Origin: Terriglobia bacterium
GTDB lineage: Bacteria > Acidobacteriota > Terriglobia > Terriglobales > Acidobacteriaceae
NCBI GenBank assembly: GCA_032252755.1
Contig: JAVUPY010000085.1
Coordinates: forward strand, 1-48,207
Direction of reading: 5' to 3'
Length of the DNA stretch: 48,207 nt
This document shows positions 8,047 to 16,985 of the stretch, one piece after another. The notes below the pieces were generated by a model that saw nothing but the letters and a program-made list of their open reading frames with translations, did not search any database and was not told the DNA's origin. Positions within the stretch are counted from its first letter, which is position 1. The number at the start of each line of letters is the position of its first letter. Both the position numbers and the translations under genes were made by a program.

Positions 8047-11000
8047 ATGGCTAGTGCTTTGGGTCCGGGGACAACCCAGCCCGCTGTGTCTTCCGACGAT
8101 TCATTTCAGACAGTTCTCCTGGAACTGTCGGGTGCTGCCTCGCAAGGACTGCAATTTACCGAGTTAGTTCAGCTGTTTTGCCGGTTGGTCCGGGAGAATT
8201 TTGGGGCTAGTTCCGTCTTTTGTTGGGTAGTTAAAGGCAAGGAGCTGTATGGCTTAGACGGTCATGGGGGGGATGTGGAGTTTTACCGGGGCAAACGGAT
8301 GCCGCTGGAGGCAAACACTTACTCCGGTCGGGCGGTGCGGGACAAGGTGACAGTTCTGGTCAATGATGTTCCCAGCCAACCGGATGAGATCGCCCGAAAG
8401 CGGCCCGTGGGTTCGATCATGGCTGTCCCGCTTGTCCTGGGCGGACCCGTGATTGGTGTGATTGTTTTCTCTCATAAAACGAAAAAGGAATTCTTCACCG
8501 ACGAACTGGCCGCTAAAGGCCAGATATTGGCCACGATCCTTGGCACGCTAATTGAGACTGCGCGGCTGAACCGGGTATCGCGCGAGGAGCGCCGGAGGGC
8601 CGAGGCGCTGACGAAATGTGCGCAGGCACTGCATTCGCGAACCGACTTGGAGAGTGTTGGGGAAGAACTTGTTAAAGATATTTGCGACCTGGTCGGAGCC
8701 CGGGCGACGGCGTTATTTCTCCGAGTGGGGAATTCGTTCCGGTTAACGTCGGTTTATTCGCACGACGAGAAATGCGCGAATGCTATACGGGAACACCACG
8801 GGAGAGGGATCTGCGCTGTTGGTGGCGGCCTTGCGAGTCGCGCTGTTGCGGCGCAGAAGCCGATGAGCGCGCAGTCGGAAAATGTGGTCGATAAGACGGC
8901 ACACGCCGATGAGCTTCAGATGCTTGCGGTGCCGCTGGTTTCCGCAAGCAGTACAGGGGCGTTGCTGGTGTATCCGCATGAAGGTCACGAGTTCGAGGAG
9001 CAGGAGTTGGGCCTACTGCGGACAGTTGCCGGGTTCGGATCGATGGCAGTCAGTAATGCCGAATTGCTGCAGAAATCAGAGGCACAGGCGCGCGAGCTTC
9101 AGCAACTGGTAAGTATCACTTCAGAGTTGAGCGGGTCGGATGATCTGGACAAGTTCCTGGAGCGGTTCGTCTTGCGCGCGGCGGAGTTCCTCGGCTTTGC
9201 GCGTTCATGTATTGCGCTGCTGGAGAGCGATGGCAAGTGCCAGATGCGGTGGGCAGCGGAGAACGGCGAAGCCAGGCCGCTGCTGATTCCTATTCCGCAG
9301 CGAATCCAGAAACACGTGATCGAGGAGCGGAAAGTTTTCTGGACGGATGACGCGGAAAAACTGCCGAATCTCGACGTGGAATTTGCGACGCAGTTCAACC
9401 TGAAGCAGGGACTTGTGGCTCCATTGCTCAGTACAGCCGGGCAGTCTCTCGGAATGCTCGCGGTGCTGGACCGGAAGGATGGCGGCGGGATCCAGGAAGA
9501 AGATATTCGGCGTGCCGAGGCGTTGGCTGCAGCCGTGTCATCGGTCCTGGAGCGGATTCGGAATTTACACGTTGGGGTACAGCATCAACAGCGCAGTGAA
9601 GAATTGGTGCGGCTGGCACTGGAGGTCGGATCGAGCATTCGGCTGCCGCAATTGGCGCAGTCGCTGACGGAGCATGCCGCGCGACTTCTGGAGGCCGGCA
9701 GTGCGGCGTTGTTGCTGGCGCGCGGGAATACGCTGGAAACGATCTATATATACAAAGCGCCAGCGCTGGAAGACAAGTCGCTAGTTCATCGACTGAACAT
9801 CTGCCTGACGGAGATGATGGCGCGCTCGAAAGAGGCGATTCGGACAGGCGAAGCAGCAGAGTTGCTGGGTCCAGGGATCGCCGAAAACACTGGCTGGAAG
9901 CGGGTGTCCCTCGTACGGCTTGCGAGTGCACAGGACGAGATGATTGGCGTGCTGTGCCTGGCGAATGTGGCGCGCGAGGTTACGGCGGAAGATCGCAGCC
10001 TGTTGCAGGCGATTGCGGCGCACGCATCGGTGGCACTGGATAATTCGAGGCTGTTTACGCGGATTGCGCAGAGCAACAGCCAATGGGTGGAGATTTTCGA
10101 CGCGATCACGGATTTTATCGTCGTTCATGACCAGACGGATCAAGTGCTTCGGGTCAATCGCGGCATGGCGGAATTTATTGGCGTACGCCCCGCGGAGTTG
10201 GTGGGCGTGAGCATGCGTGCCCTGATGGCATTGGCGCAAGAGGTGAGCACGGAATCGTGCCCGTTCTGCCGCAGCCGAAGCGAGATTACGGACGAGTACC
10301 TGCATCCGATCCTCGATCGCACGTACCTGGTCTCGACTTCCCGCATTCACGGTGGGATGGAAGAGGGTGTCCAGACCATTCATGTGCTAAAGGACATCAC
10401 CGACCGTCGCGAGGCCGAACGACGATATCGCGAACTGTTCGACAACATTCAGGAAGGATTGTTCTTCACGACGCCCGACGGGCGGTTCATTGAAGTGAAC
10501 GACGCCCTAGTGCGGATGCTTGGATACGACAGCCGGGAAGACCTGCTGCAGGCAGATATTCATCGCGATCTCTATCCGACCACAGAAGACCGCAAGAGAT
10601 TCACCGATGCGCTGGAGGAAAAGGGGACTCTGCGGAATTTCCAGGAAACCCTGCGGCGCAAGGATGGCTCGGTAATCTACACCTTGCAGAACGCGTTTGC
10701 AGTGCGTGACACGCAGGGTAGGGTGACGCAGTATCGCGGGCTGACGCTAGACATCACGGAGTTGAAAACCTTCCAGGCGGAATTGCAGCGGCAGCGTGAC
10801 TTCAACGTCAGCATTCTGAATAACACGCAGAGTCTGATCATCGTTGCCGATACCGCGGGGCTGATCACGTTTGCCAACCGACGATGCTACGAACTGGGCG
10901 GATTTGCCGCCGGAGAACTGGTTGGCCGGCCGCTGATTGAACTGGTCGCGGTCGATAAGCGCGATGAGTTGCGCGGAGCGCTGGAGCGCGCAATTGCGGG

Positions 11001-11871
11001 TGAACACATCTCCAACATGGAATTGCCACTGATCCTGGCGCAGTACGGAAACGGCCAGTTCTCGCTCAACCTGAGCCCGATGCGGGATGACAGGGGCGAA
11101 GTCAGCTCGATCGTCGCCGTGATGACCGACATCACCGATGCCGCGATTTTGCAGGCGAAGTTGATGCATACGGAAAAGATGGCGGCGGTTGGACAGCTCG
11201 TGTCCGGCGTGGCACACGAGGTCAATAATCCGCTTACGGCGATTCTCGGTTTCGCGGATCTGCTTTCCGAGCAGGAGAACGTTCCGGAAGATGCGCGGCG
11301 GGATCTGCAGGTCATTATCCAGGAGGCTCAGCGGACGAAGCAGATAGTGCAGAACCTGCTGAGCTTCGCGCGGCAAATGCCGGCGCAACGGCAGCCGCTG
11401 CAACTCAATGCCATCCTGCGGCGCACGTTGCAGTTGCGGGCCTACGACTTCGCGAACCATGGCATCAAGCTCGTGGAAGAGTTGCACGAGCCAATACCGG
11501 ACGTTGTCGGCGATCCACACCAGTTGCAGCAGGTGTTCCTCAATATCCTGAACAATGCGTATGACGCGGTTCGGGAAACGGGAAAACCGGGGACGATCGG
11601 AGTTCGCTCGGGGGTTCGTGATGGCGGCGTTGAGGTGATTTTCGAAGATACCGGAACGGGGATCACAGCGCCCGAGCGCATTTTCGACCCGTTCTACACG
11701 ACGAAGGAAGTCGGAAAGGGGACGGGCTTGGGGCTGAGCATCTGTTATGGAATTGTGCACGAACACGGCGGAGAGATCGTGGCAGCGAATCGCAGCGATA
11801 TGACAGGCGCGAGTTTCACGGTGCGATTTCCGGGAGTTGCGATGGCGCAGGCTGTCGGAGAGGGGGCCTAG
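8047..11871 (+). CDS. Large GAF/PAS sensor histidine kinase
   Basis: A 1274-residue kinase with no obvious membrane segment, so probably a cytoplasmic sensor. About four GAF-like regions come first (roughly 25-180, 190-345, 365-505, 520-680), then three PAS regions (about 690-790, 797-905, 915-1035). The HisKA domain carries phospho-acceptor H1057 in VAHEVNNPL, and the HATPase shows NILNNAYDA, FEDTGTGI and GKGTGLGL. A CPFC motif inside the first PAS region (about residue 738) could bind a metal or be redox-active. The next gene, a lone receiver, starts on the base after this stop, and an NtrC-type regulator follows, so a phosphorelay to one or both is likely. Ligands of the GAF and PAS regions are unknown. 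Confidence 0.93.
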   Translation: MASALGPGTTQPAVSSDDSFQTVLLELSGAASQGLQFTELVQLFCRLVRENFGASSVFCWVVKGKELYGLDGHGGDVEFYRGKRMPLEANTYSGRAVRDKVTVLVNDVPSQPDEIARKRPVGSIMAVPLVLGGPVIGVIVFSHKTKKEFFTDELAAKGQILATILGTLIETARLNRVSREERRRAEALTKCAQALHSRTDLESVGEELVKDICDLVGARATALFLRVGNSFRLTSVYSHDEKCANAIREHHGRGICAVGGGLASRAVAAQKPMSAQSENVVDKTAHADELQMLAVPLVSASSTGALLVYPHEGHEFEEQELGLLRTVAGFGSMAVSNAELLQKSEAQARELQQLVSITSELSGSDDLDKFLERFVLRAAEFLGFARSCIALLESDGKCQMRWAAENGEARPLLIPIPQRIQKHVIEERKVFWTDDAEKLPNLDVEFATQFNLKQGLVAPLLSTAGQSLGMLAVLDRKDGGGIQEEDIRRAEALAAAVSSVLERIRNLHVGVQHQQRSEELVRLALEVGSSIRLPQLAQSLTEHAARLLEAGSAALLLARGNTLETIYIYKAPALEDKSLVHRLNICLTEMMARSKEAIRTGEAAELLGPGIAENTGWKRVSLVRLASAQDEMIGVLCLANVAREVTAEDRSLLQAIAAHASVALDNSRLFTRIAQSNSQWVEIFDAITDFIVVHDQTDQVLRVNRGMAEFIGVRPAELVGVSMRALMALAQEVSTESCPFCRSRSEITDEYLHPILDRTYLVSTSRIHGGMEEGVQTIHVLKDITDRREAERRYRELFDNIQEGLFFTTPDGRFIEVNDALVRMLGYDSREDLLQADIHRDLYPTTEDRKRFTDALEEKGTLRNFQETLRRKDGSVIYTLQNAFAVRDTQGRVTQYRGLTLDITELKTFQAELQRQRDFNVSILNNTQSLIIVADTAGLITFANRRCYELGGFAAGELVGRPLIELVAVDKRDELRGALERAIAGEHISNMELPLILAQYGNGQFSLNLSPMRDDRGEVSSIVAVMTDITDAAILQAKLMHTEKMAAVGQLVSGVAHEVNNPLTAILGFADLLSEQENVPEDARRDLQVIIQEAQRTKQIVQNLLSFARQMPAQRQPLQLNAILRRTLQLRAYDFANHGIKLVEELHEPIPDVVGDPHQLQQVFLNILNNAYDAVRETGKPGTIGVRSGVRDGGVEVIFEDTGTGITAPERIFDPFYTTKEVGKGTGLGLSICYGIVHEHGGEIVAANRSDMTGASFTVRFPGVAMAQAVGEGA

Positions 11872-12264
11872 ATGAGCGTGGTTCCCATTACAGCGGCGCT
11901 GCCGATACTGGTGATCGAGGACGAAAAGGCGGTCATGTCCTACATCAAGATTGCGCTGGAACGGCACGGTTATAAGGTTCTGTCGATTGAGACTGGGATC
12001 GAGGCGCTGGAGCGGCTGAAGTCGGACCGGTTTCTTGGCGTTGTTTCGGACATGCGTACGCCGGGCGGAGTGGACGGCGCAGATGTGCACACGTGGATCG
12101 CGAAGAATCGGCCGGAACTGGCGACCCGGATGTTGTTTATCACCGGTGACACGGTAAACGAAGAGACCGCGGCAACATTGCGGCGAACAGGAGTTCCGTA
12201 TATCGAGAAGCCGTTTCGGGTGCAGCAGTTGATCGCGGCGATCGAAAAGATCATGGGGAAATAG
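11872..12264 (+). CDS. Single-domain response regulator
   Basis: A 130-residue receiver with no output domain. Visible are the acidic residues of LVIEDEKAV, phospho-acceptor D60 in VVSDMRTPGG, the Thr of FITGD and the Lys of YIEKPF. It starts immediately after the stop of the sensor kinase, so both are surely co-translated and it is the most likely partner. It could be the phosphate sink of the kinase, or an intermediate toward the NtrC-like protein. The segment after D60 (RTPGGVDGADVH) is longer than in CheY. Confident as a receiver; the role is inferred. Confidence 0.9.
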   Translation: MSVVPITAALPILVIEDEKAVMSYIKIALERHGYKVLSIETGIEALERLKSDRFLGVVSDMRTPGGVDGADVHTWIAKNRPELATRMLFITGDTVNEETAATLRRTGVPYIEKPFRVQQLIAAIEKIMGK

Positions 12265-12329
12265 TTGGGGATGCCCACGCTTGCTCACTGCGGCAGACGC
12301 GAGGCACGGAGAGAACTGGGTGGGGCCAA

Positions 12330-13718
12330 ATGACTGAGGATTTTCGAGTTCAATTCTTAATTGTTGATGACCAGCAGAGCATTCGTAAGTTATGCGTGAC
12401 CATTGGTGCAAGCTTGGGGTTTTCGTGCGAGGAGGCGGAAAGCGCGGAGGCGGCGCTGCAGCTGCTGGAGACGAGCGCGCCTGACATCATTCTGGTGGAT
12501 TTGCGCATGGCCGAGATGTCAGGGTTGGAGTTCCTCGCGACAGTGAAGAAGCTGTTGCCCCGGACGGAAGTCGCGATCATGACCGGGTACGGATCCATCG
12601 AGAGCGCCGTTCAGGCGATGAAACTCGGGGCCTACGACTACATCACCAAGCCGTTCCGGGTGGAAGAATTGAAGATCAGTTTGCAGCGAATGGCCGAGAA
12701 AGTGCGCCTGGTCGCGGAGAACGAATTTCTAAGGGAACGGTTTAAGGCTGAGACGGAACTGCATGGAATTGTTGGGACTCATGCCAAGATCCAGGACATC
12801 CTGCGAATCATCGCGCGGCTCAAGGACACGCGGACGCCAGTGCTGATTTCGGGCGAGAGCGGGACGGGCAAGGAATTGGTCGCGCGCGCAATTCACTTCC
12901 ACGGCGCGTTCAACAAGCGGCCTTTCGTGGCGGTCGATTGCGGGTCGCTGGTACCGACGCTGATCGAGAGCGAACTCTTTGGGCATGAGAAGGGCGCATT
13001 CACCGGGGCAATCCGGGCGAAGGATGGGCTCTTTCAAGCAGCGAATGGGGGAACAATCTTCCTTGATGAGATTGGGGAGTTGCCGCTTGATATGCAGGCG
13101 AAGCTGCTGCGAGTGCTGCAGGAGAAAGAGGTTCGGCCGGTGGGCAGCAATAATAAGATGAAGGTCGATGTGCGGGTGATTGCCGCTACGAACCGGGATC
13201 TCGAAGCGGAGTACAAGGAAGGGCGTTTTCGTAAGGACCTCTATTTCCGGCTAAATGTTGTGACGGTGCACATCCCGGCGTTGCGCGAGAGGCGCTCGGA
13301 TGTCCCTATGCTGGTCCAGTGGTTTCTGGACAAATACGCGGCGGAGATGAAGATAGAAGTTTCGCCCGATGCCATGAACTGCATGCTGCAGTACGACTGG
13401 CCAGGGAACGTGCGCGAGCTGGAGAATTGTGTCGAGCGGGCCGTCGCACTAGGGAACCGCGAGATTATCACCCTGCAGGATCTGCCGCCTGCCATTCGGG
13501 CGTACGAGAACCAGTTGAACCTTGGGACGGCGACGGTGACCGCTACGGATCTCGAGGAGATTGAGCGCGACACGATCCAGCGCGTTTTCGACCAGGTGAA
13601 TGGTGATAAAGAAATGGCGGGAAGGCTGCTTGGGATCAGCCGCGCTACACTGTACCGCAAGATCAAGCGCTACAACATTGCGATTGAGAAAGTACGGAGC
13701 GTGGCCGCGAGGGCGTGA
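12330..13718 (+). CDS. NtrC-family sigma-54-dependent response regulator
   Basis: A 462-residue enhancer-binding protein that remodels sigma-54 RNA polymerase using ATP. The receiver (1-120) has D57 in ILVDLRM and K107 in YITKPF. The AAA+ domain (about 145-370) has Walker A GESGTGKE (175-182), the sigma-54-contacting GAFTGA loop (222-227) and Walker B TIFLDE (242-247). The C-terminal Fis-type helix-turn-helix includes [19 protein letters not shown]. All functional motifs look intact. It follows the sensor kinase and lone receiver by 65 bases and is probably their transcriptional output. I found no convincing -24/-12 promoter in the window, so the target genes are unknown. Confidence 0.95.
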   Translation: MTEDFRVQFLIVDDQQSIRKLCVTIGASLGFSCEEAESAEAALQLLETSAPDIILVDLRMAEMSGLEFLATVKKLLPRTEVAIMTGYGSIESAVQAMKLGAYDYITKPFRVEELKISLQRMAEKVRLVAENEFLRERFKAETELHGIVGTHAKIQDILRIIARLKDTRTPVLISGESGTGKELVARAIHFHGAFNKRPFVAVDCGSLVPTLIESELFGHEKGAFTGAIRAKDGLFQAANGGTIFLDEIGELPLDMQAKLLRVLQEKEVRPVGSNNKMKVDVRVIAATNRDLEAEYKEGRFRKDLYFRLNVVTVHIPALRERRSDVPMLVQWFLDKYAAEMKIEVSPDAMNCMLQYDWPGNVRELENCVERAVALGNREIITLQDLPPAIRAYENQLNLGTATVTATDLEEIERDTIQRVFDQVNGDKEMAGRLLGISRATLYRKIKRYNIAIEKVRSVAARA

Positions 13719-13897
13719 GACAACCGTCTCATTCTTGAGACGCGGAGTAAGTTACCAACCGGTTCATTCGCTGTAAGTCACTGAAAAATAGTGATCGGTC
13801 GTGGGCCGAGGATTTGGCCGGGTTCGTGCATCTCTGATCAGGTCGACTTGTGTCTCCGTGTGTCCCTCCGCGGGTATGCAAGCCAAAGGAGTCGATC

Positions 13898-14248
13898 TTG
13901 TCCAGGGACGCCTTGGCCTCAAAGCAAACCGAAACGTGTATTTCGCGGCTGGCAAAGTTCTTTCCGGACGCGACGCCGGTGCGTATCCCGGTGCGTGTAA
14001 CCGGAGTGGAAGACAGCGGAGAGCGGGAGTCGGAGCAGACGGTAATTGAGTACGGTACGCCGCGCGAGGTGCTGTTTATGTCGCGGCTGCCGGTTGAGTT
14101 CGCCGGACGGTTACGGCTGGAGAACTCGGATGGTTCGTTGCGTGCCGAAGCAGCCGTCGTCGCCGTACAGGTTCACGAGGGCCGGACAGCAGTGGCGGCC
14201 CGTTTTTCAGAAGAAGTCAGCAACTGGATTGTGAAGCCGGGAGCGTAA
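13898..14248 (+). CDS. Small PilZ-like protein, TTG start
   Basis: About 116 residues. I place the start at a TTG (13898) because AAAGGAG lies six bases upstream; the in-frame ATG at 13850 has no such site. The middle and end read as beta strands: TPVRIPVRVTG, then VLFMSRLPVEFAGRLRLE, then AAVVAVQVHEGRTAVAARF. This resembles PilZ-like beta barrels of Acidobacteria. The classical c-di-GMP motifs (RxxxR and [D/N]xSxxG) are not present, so nucleotide binding is doubtful. It is followed after three bases by the 520-residue gene and likely shares its transcript. If the fold is right, a link to pili or surface behaviour would suit the downstream Pil-Chp-like operon, but that is inference. Confidence 0.6.
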   Translation: MSRDALASKQTETCISRLAKFFPDATPVRIPVRVTGVEDSGERESEQTVIEYGTPREVLFMSRLPVEFAGRLRLENSDGSLRAEAAVVAVQVHEGRTAVAARFSEEVSNWIVKPGA

Positions 14249-14251
14249 GAA

Positions 14252-15814
14252 ATGACAGAAAGCCCCCAGACATCCCGACTGAAAGAGATTGCGGCGGCGT
14301 GGCGTGAGGCGCGCCGTATTTATCCCATCTACACGGCGGTGATCTCGCGGTTCGAACTGCCGTTGAAATCGTGCCACCACCTCGATTCGCCGGTCGACCG
14401 GGCCGACGATGACGCGACGAAGCAGGTTCGCGAATGGCTGGAGAGCGTCGACGAGAAGATTGAAGCCGCCCAACTGCGGCAGGTGCTGCAAACGACCACG
14501 CTCGCGACCGAAGAATCGATGCAAAGCCTGGCCCAGCGATACCTGGCGAAGAACGACGCGGCGGAAGCGTATCGCGACCGGATTGAATTTCTGCTATCGC
14601 AGTATTTCTCGCAGAAGGCGACGGCGGGAGCGGCTCGGGGAATCGTCAGTCATGACGAGATTGCTAAGTCACTGGAGCCGGTAATCGGGTCAAAAAAGGA
14701 TGGATCGCCGGCGTGGGTCAAGGAATTGGATGTACTACTCGCTCGGCTGGAAAAGTTCAGGTCACTGCGGGACTTCCTGACGGGCGGCGTTCTGGAGCAG
14801 GGACGGGTTCTAAAATCACGGAACTCGAGCGAGTTTGTTCAGGCGTCGGTGCTTGCGTCGATCACACGCTACAACTTCCTCGTTCGACTGAATTTCATTC
14901 GCTTACTGCACAACGACCTGGAGCGCATTCAGCGGGTAACGCGCGACCTGGTTTCGCGCGGAGTGAAGGGAATCGACTGCTCGGCGGCGGGGTTGAGCAA
15001 CAACGCCTCTCCGGATGAAGTTCTGAAATTCGCGGCGAACTGGAAGGCAATTTTCCGAAAAGATTACAGCGAGCGGCAAGTCGCAACGGCGGTGGTGAAG
15101 GTTCTGGACGCGTGCGAGAAGAAACTGCGCGAAACCCCGGAGTCGGTAAAGGTCGCGCCTCTCGAGCCGCCGGAAACAAAGGAACAGGCAAGGCCGAACG
15201 AAGTCTTGGCAGCTGCGGCCGCGCCCGAGGTTCCCGAGTTCGACATATCGAAGCCACTGCCAGCAATCGCGATGCCTCCGAAGGCGGTCGGTGCCGTGGC
15301 ATCGGCGAAGGCTCCCGTAGCCGCCACGGTGACTCCGGCAGCGATTCGCAATGCCGAACAACAAATCTCAAAACAACAAGCACCTGCGCCGGCCAAACCC
15401 CGCTTTGCGATGTACGAAGTACAGGAAATGATCGCGAATCAGTTGGCAGCAGCAAACCTGCAGAAAACTCACCTTGCGGTTGCGGCAGCCCAGGTAGGCG
15501 AATGCAAAGTGACGCTCTCGTCATGGGAGGTCACGGCGTTCATTAAAGAAGGAAGCGACTCGTCCGAGCTGTTGCAGCAGGCGGTCGTGGCGCGGGCGAT
15601 CGTATCCGAGGTTGTGGGGCGCAAGAAGAGCGGTGCAGCTGTGCCCGACCTAAAGTCAGCGACGGTGCTGGGCCGCGCCGAAGCGGCTCGATTGCAGGAA
15701 GCGATCGCACAGGCGCGCGACGCAAAGAACATTGACGCAGCGGTGAACCTGGCGGCCACGCAGAAGCGGCTGCTGCAAATTCTGGAAGAGGCCAACAAGC
15801 TTCAGGAGAGTTAG
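14252..15814 (+). CDS. Uncharacterised 520-residue helical protein
   Basis: I do not recognise a family. The first 295 residues look almost entirely alpha-helical (for instance RYNFLVRLNFIRLLHNDLER around 206-225). Residues 297-384 are an Ala/Pro/Glu-rich, probably disordered linker. Residues 385-520 are helical again, ending in a likely coiled coil (TQKRLLQILEEANKL). There is no signal peptide, membrane segment or nucleotide-binding motif, so it is probably a cytoplasmic scaffold or adaptor. It sits three bases after the PilZ-like gene and two bases before a GTG-started signalling gene. Codon use is like its neighbours, so it is a real gene and not a recent import. Confidence 0.75.
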   Translation: MTESPQTSRLKEIAAAWREARRIYPIYTAVISRFELPLKSCHHLDSPVDRADDDATKQVREWLESVDEKIEAAQLRQVLQTTTLATEESMQSLAQRYLAKNDAAEAYRDRIEFLLSQYFSQKATAGAARGIVSHDEIAKSLEPVIGSKKDGSPAWVKELDVLLARLEKFRSLRDFLTGGVLEQGRVLKSRNSSEFVQASVLASITRYNFLVRLNFIRLLHNDLERIQRVTRDLVSRGVKGIDCSAAGLSNNASPDEVLKFAANWKAIFRKDYSERQVATAVVKVLDACEKKLRETPESVKVAPLEPPETKEQARPNEVLAAAAAPEVPEFDISKPLPAIAMPPKAVGAVASAKAPVAATVTPAAIRNAEQQISKQQAPAPAKPRFAMYEVQEMIANQLAAANLQKTHLAVAAAQVGECKVTLSSWEVTAFIKEGSDSSELLQQAVVARAIVSEVVGRKKSGAAVPDLKSATVLGRAEAARLQEAIAQARDAKNIDAAVNLAATQKRLLQILEEANKLQES

Positions 15815-15816
15815 AC

Positions 15817-16500
15817 GTGAATGCTCCGAACGTACTGATCATTGCCGACGAACCCGATTTTGCAAAGAACCTGATGGCACGGTGGAAAGCCGAACGCTCC
15901 GAGCCCGCGTTCACGCTGATGAGTAGCGACCTGTGGAATGGCTCCAATGATGCGCAATACGAGGTAACCATCGTCGGCCCGGTGCGTAGCGGACGCCTGA
16001 CGCCGGTGCTGAAATCGCTGGATACGCCGACGCGCCCAACCGTGTGCGTGGTGGACGATGCGAACCAGTTCCGAACCATTCACGAGCAGCATCCGCGGGT
16101 TCTGCTGATCCGGCAGATGGAGGGCTGGCTCGATGCGGTAGTCGCCGTCATTACCGAGGCGATTCGTCGCGTGGAAGCCCAAGGGCGTATGCGCAAAGCA
16201 GAGCAGAGCGCGGCCCAGAACCAGCGCAATGCCACGCTAGGCAAGTACATGCTCGACATGCGCCACAACCTGAACAACGCGCTGACGTCGGTGCTGGGGA
16301 ATGCCGAACTATTACTGATGCAACCGGAGATACTGCCGGCACAGATCAAAGACCAGTTGCAGACGATCCACTCGATGTCGATGCGGATGCACGAGGTTCT
16401 GCAGCGGTTCTCGTCGCTGGAGACGGAGATGAATTTCGCCGAACGACATTCTCTGAATGAGACAAAGCACGCCGCGCAGAGCTTCGTGCAGGGTACGTAA
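15817..16500 (+). CDS. Pseudo-receiver with ATPase-less HisKA domain
   Basis: A 227-residue protein starting at GTG, two bases after the preceding stop. Residues 1-120 alternate beta and alpha like a receiver (NVLIIADEPDF, YEVTIVGPV, TVCVVDDAN, VLLIRQMEG), but the strand that should carry the phospho-Asp reads IVGPVRSG and the conserved Lys is absent, so it should not be phosphorylated there. Residues 140-210 look like a histidine-kinase dimerisation domain: LGKYMLDMRHNLNNALTSVL with candidate phospho-His H150. No ATPase domain follows in this gene or the next. It could be an HPT-like phosphotransfer protein or a dominant partner of another kinase. The domain calls are by eye. Confidence 0.65.
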   Translation: MNAPNVLIIADEPDFAKNLMARWKAERSEPAFTLMSSDLWNGSNDAQYEVTIVGPVRSGRLTPVLKSLDTPTRPTVCVVDDANQFRTIHEQHPRVLLIRQMEGWLDAVVAVITEAIRRVEAQGRMRKAEQSAAQNQRNATLGKYMLDMRHNLNNALTSVLGNAELLLMQPEILPAQIKDQLQTIHSMSMRMHEVLQRFSSLETEMNFAERHSLNETKHAAQSFVQGT

Positions 16501-16525
16501 GTAACCATTGGATTGGCAATAAGTG

Positions 16526-16554
16526 TTCAGGTTGCAGTGAGTTGCACGGATAAT
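16526..16554 (+). promoter_or_regulatory. Putative promoter of the Pil-Chp-like operon
   Basis: TTCAGG at 16526-16531, a 17-base spacer, and GATAAT at 16549-16554 (five of six -10 consensus bases). It lies in the only sizeable gap (92 bases) between the preceding three-gene block and the receiver gene at 16593. The -35 box is weak. Confidence 0.35.
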
Positions 16555-16592
16555 CGCAAGTTGAGCAGTAGTACACAAGGAATTAGCCCTGG

Positions 16593-16985
16593 GTGCCTGA
16601 GGTTAGTCAGAGAGTGAACGGATTGAAAAAGGTATTGATCGTCGACGATTCGCCGGCCGAGACCAAGTTGATGACGGCCTACCTGCAAGATGCGGGGTAC
16701 TGGCCGGTGTCGATTCAGGATCCGACGCGATTGGAACAGGCCATCGACATTGAGCACCCGAGTTTGATCTTGCTCGACGTGGTGATGCCGCAGCGTAACG
16801 GTTTCCAGGCGTGCCGCGAACTGAAGGCTCACGCGGAGTACGGTCACATTCCGGTTGTGATGGTGACGTCGAAGTCGACGGAGAGCGACAAGTTCTGGGC
16901 TCGCCAGCAGGGCGCGGACGGATACGTTGCGAAGCCATTTACGGCGGCCGATCTGGTGGGCGAGGTAAGACGGTTTATCGGATGA
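16593..16985 (+). CDS. PilG/PilH-like single-domain response regulator
   Basis: A 130-residue receiver, first gene of the second chemosensory operon. The fold is complete: acidic pair in VLIVDDSPAE, D62 in LILLDVVMP, Thr/Ser in MVTSKS and Lys in VAKPF. In Pil-Chp systems a receiver at this place (PilG or PilH) is phosphorylated by ChpA and acts on pilus motors. The start is uncertain: GTG at 16593 or the in-frame GTG at 16614; neither has an ideal ribosome site, and the receiver itself begins just after the second. Its stop overlaps the ATG of the CheW gene (ATGA), so translation is coupled. Confidence 0.87.
   Translation: MPEVSQRVNGLKKVLIVDDSPAETKLMTAYLQDAGYWPVSIQDPTRLEQAIDIEHPSLILLDVVMPQRNGFQACRELKAHAEYGHIPVVMVTSKSTESDKFWARQQGADGYVAKPFTAADLVGEVRRFIG

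Noticed and set aside
10747-12411. Open frame of 554 codons on the minus strand opposite the sensor kinase
   Set aside because: It spans the end of the kinase, the whole receiver gene and the start of the NtrC gene, all with clear domains. Its product is Arg/His/Gln-rich with no domain, as expected of an antisense shadow in high-GC DNA.
16811-16981. Upstream extension of the CheW frame
   Set aside because: It would overlap most of the receiver gene. The ATG at 16982 with a 4-base overlap is the natural start.
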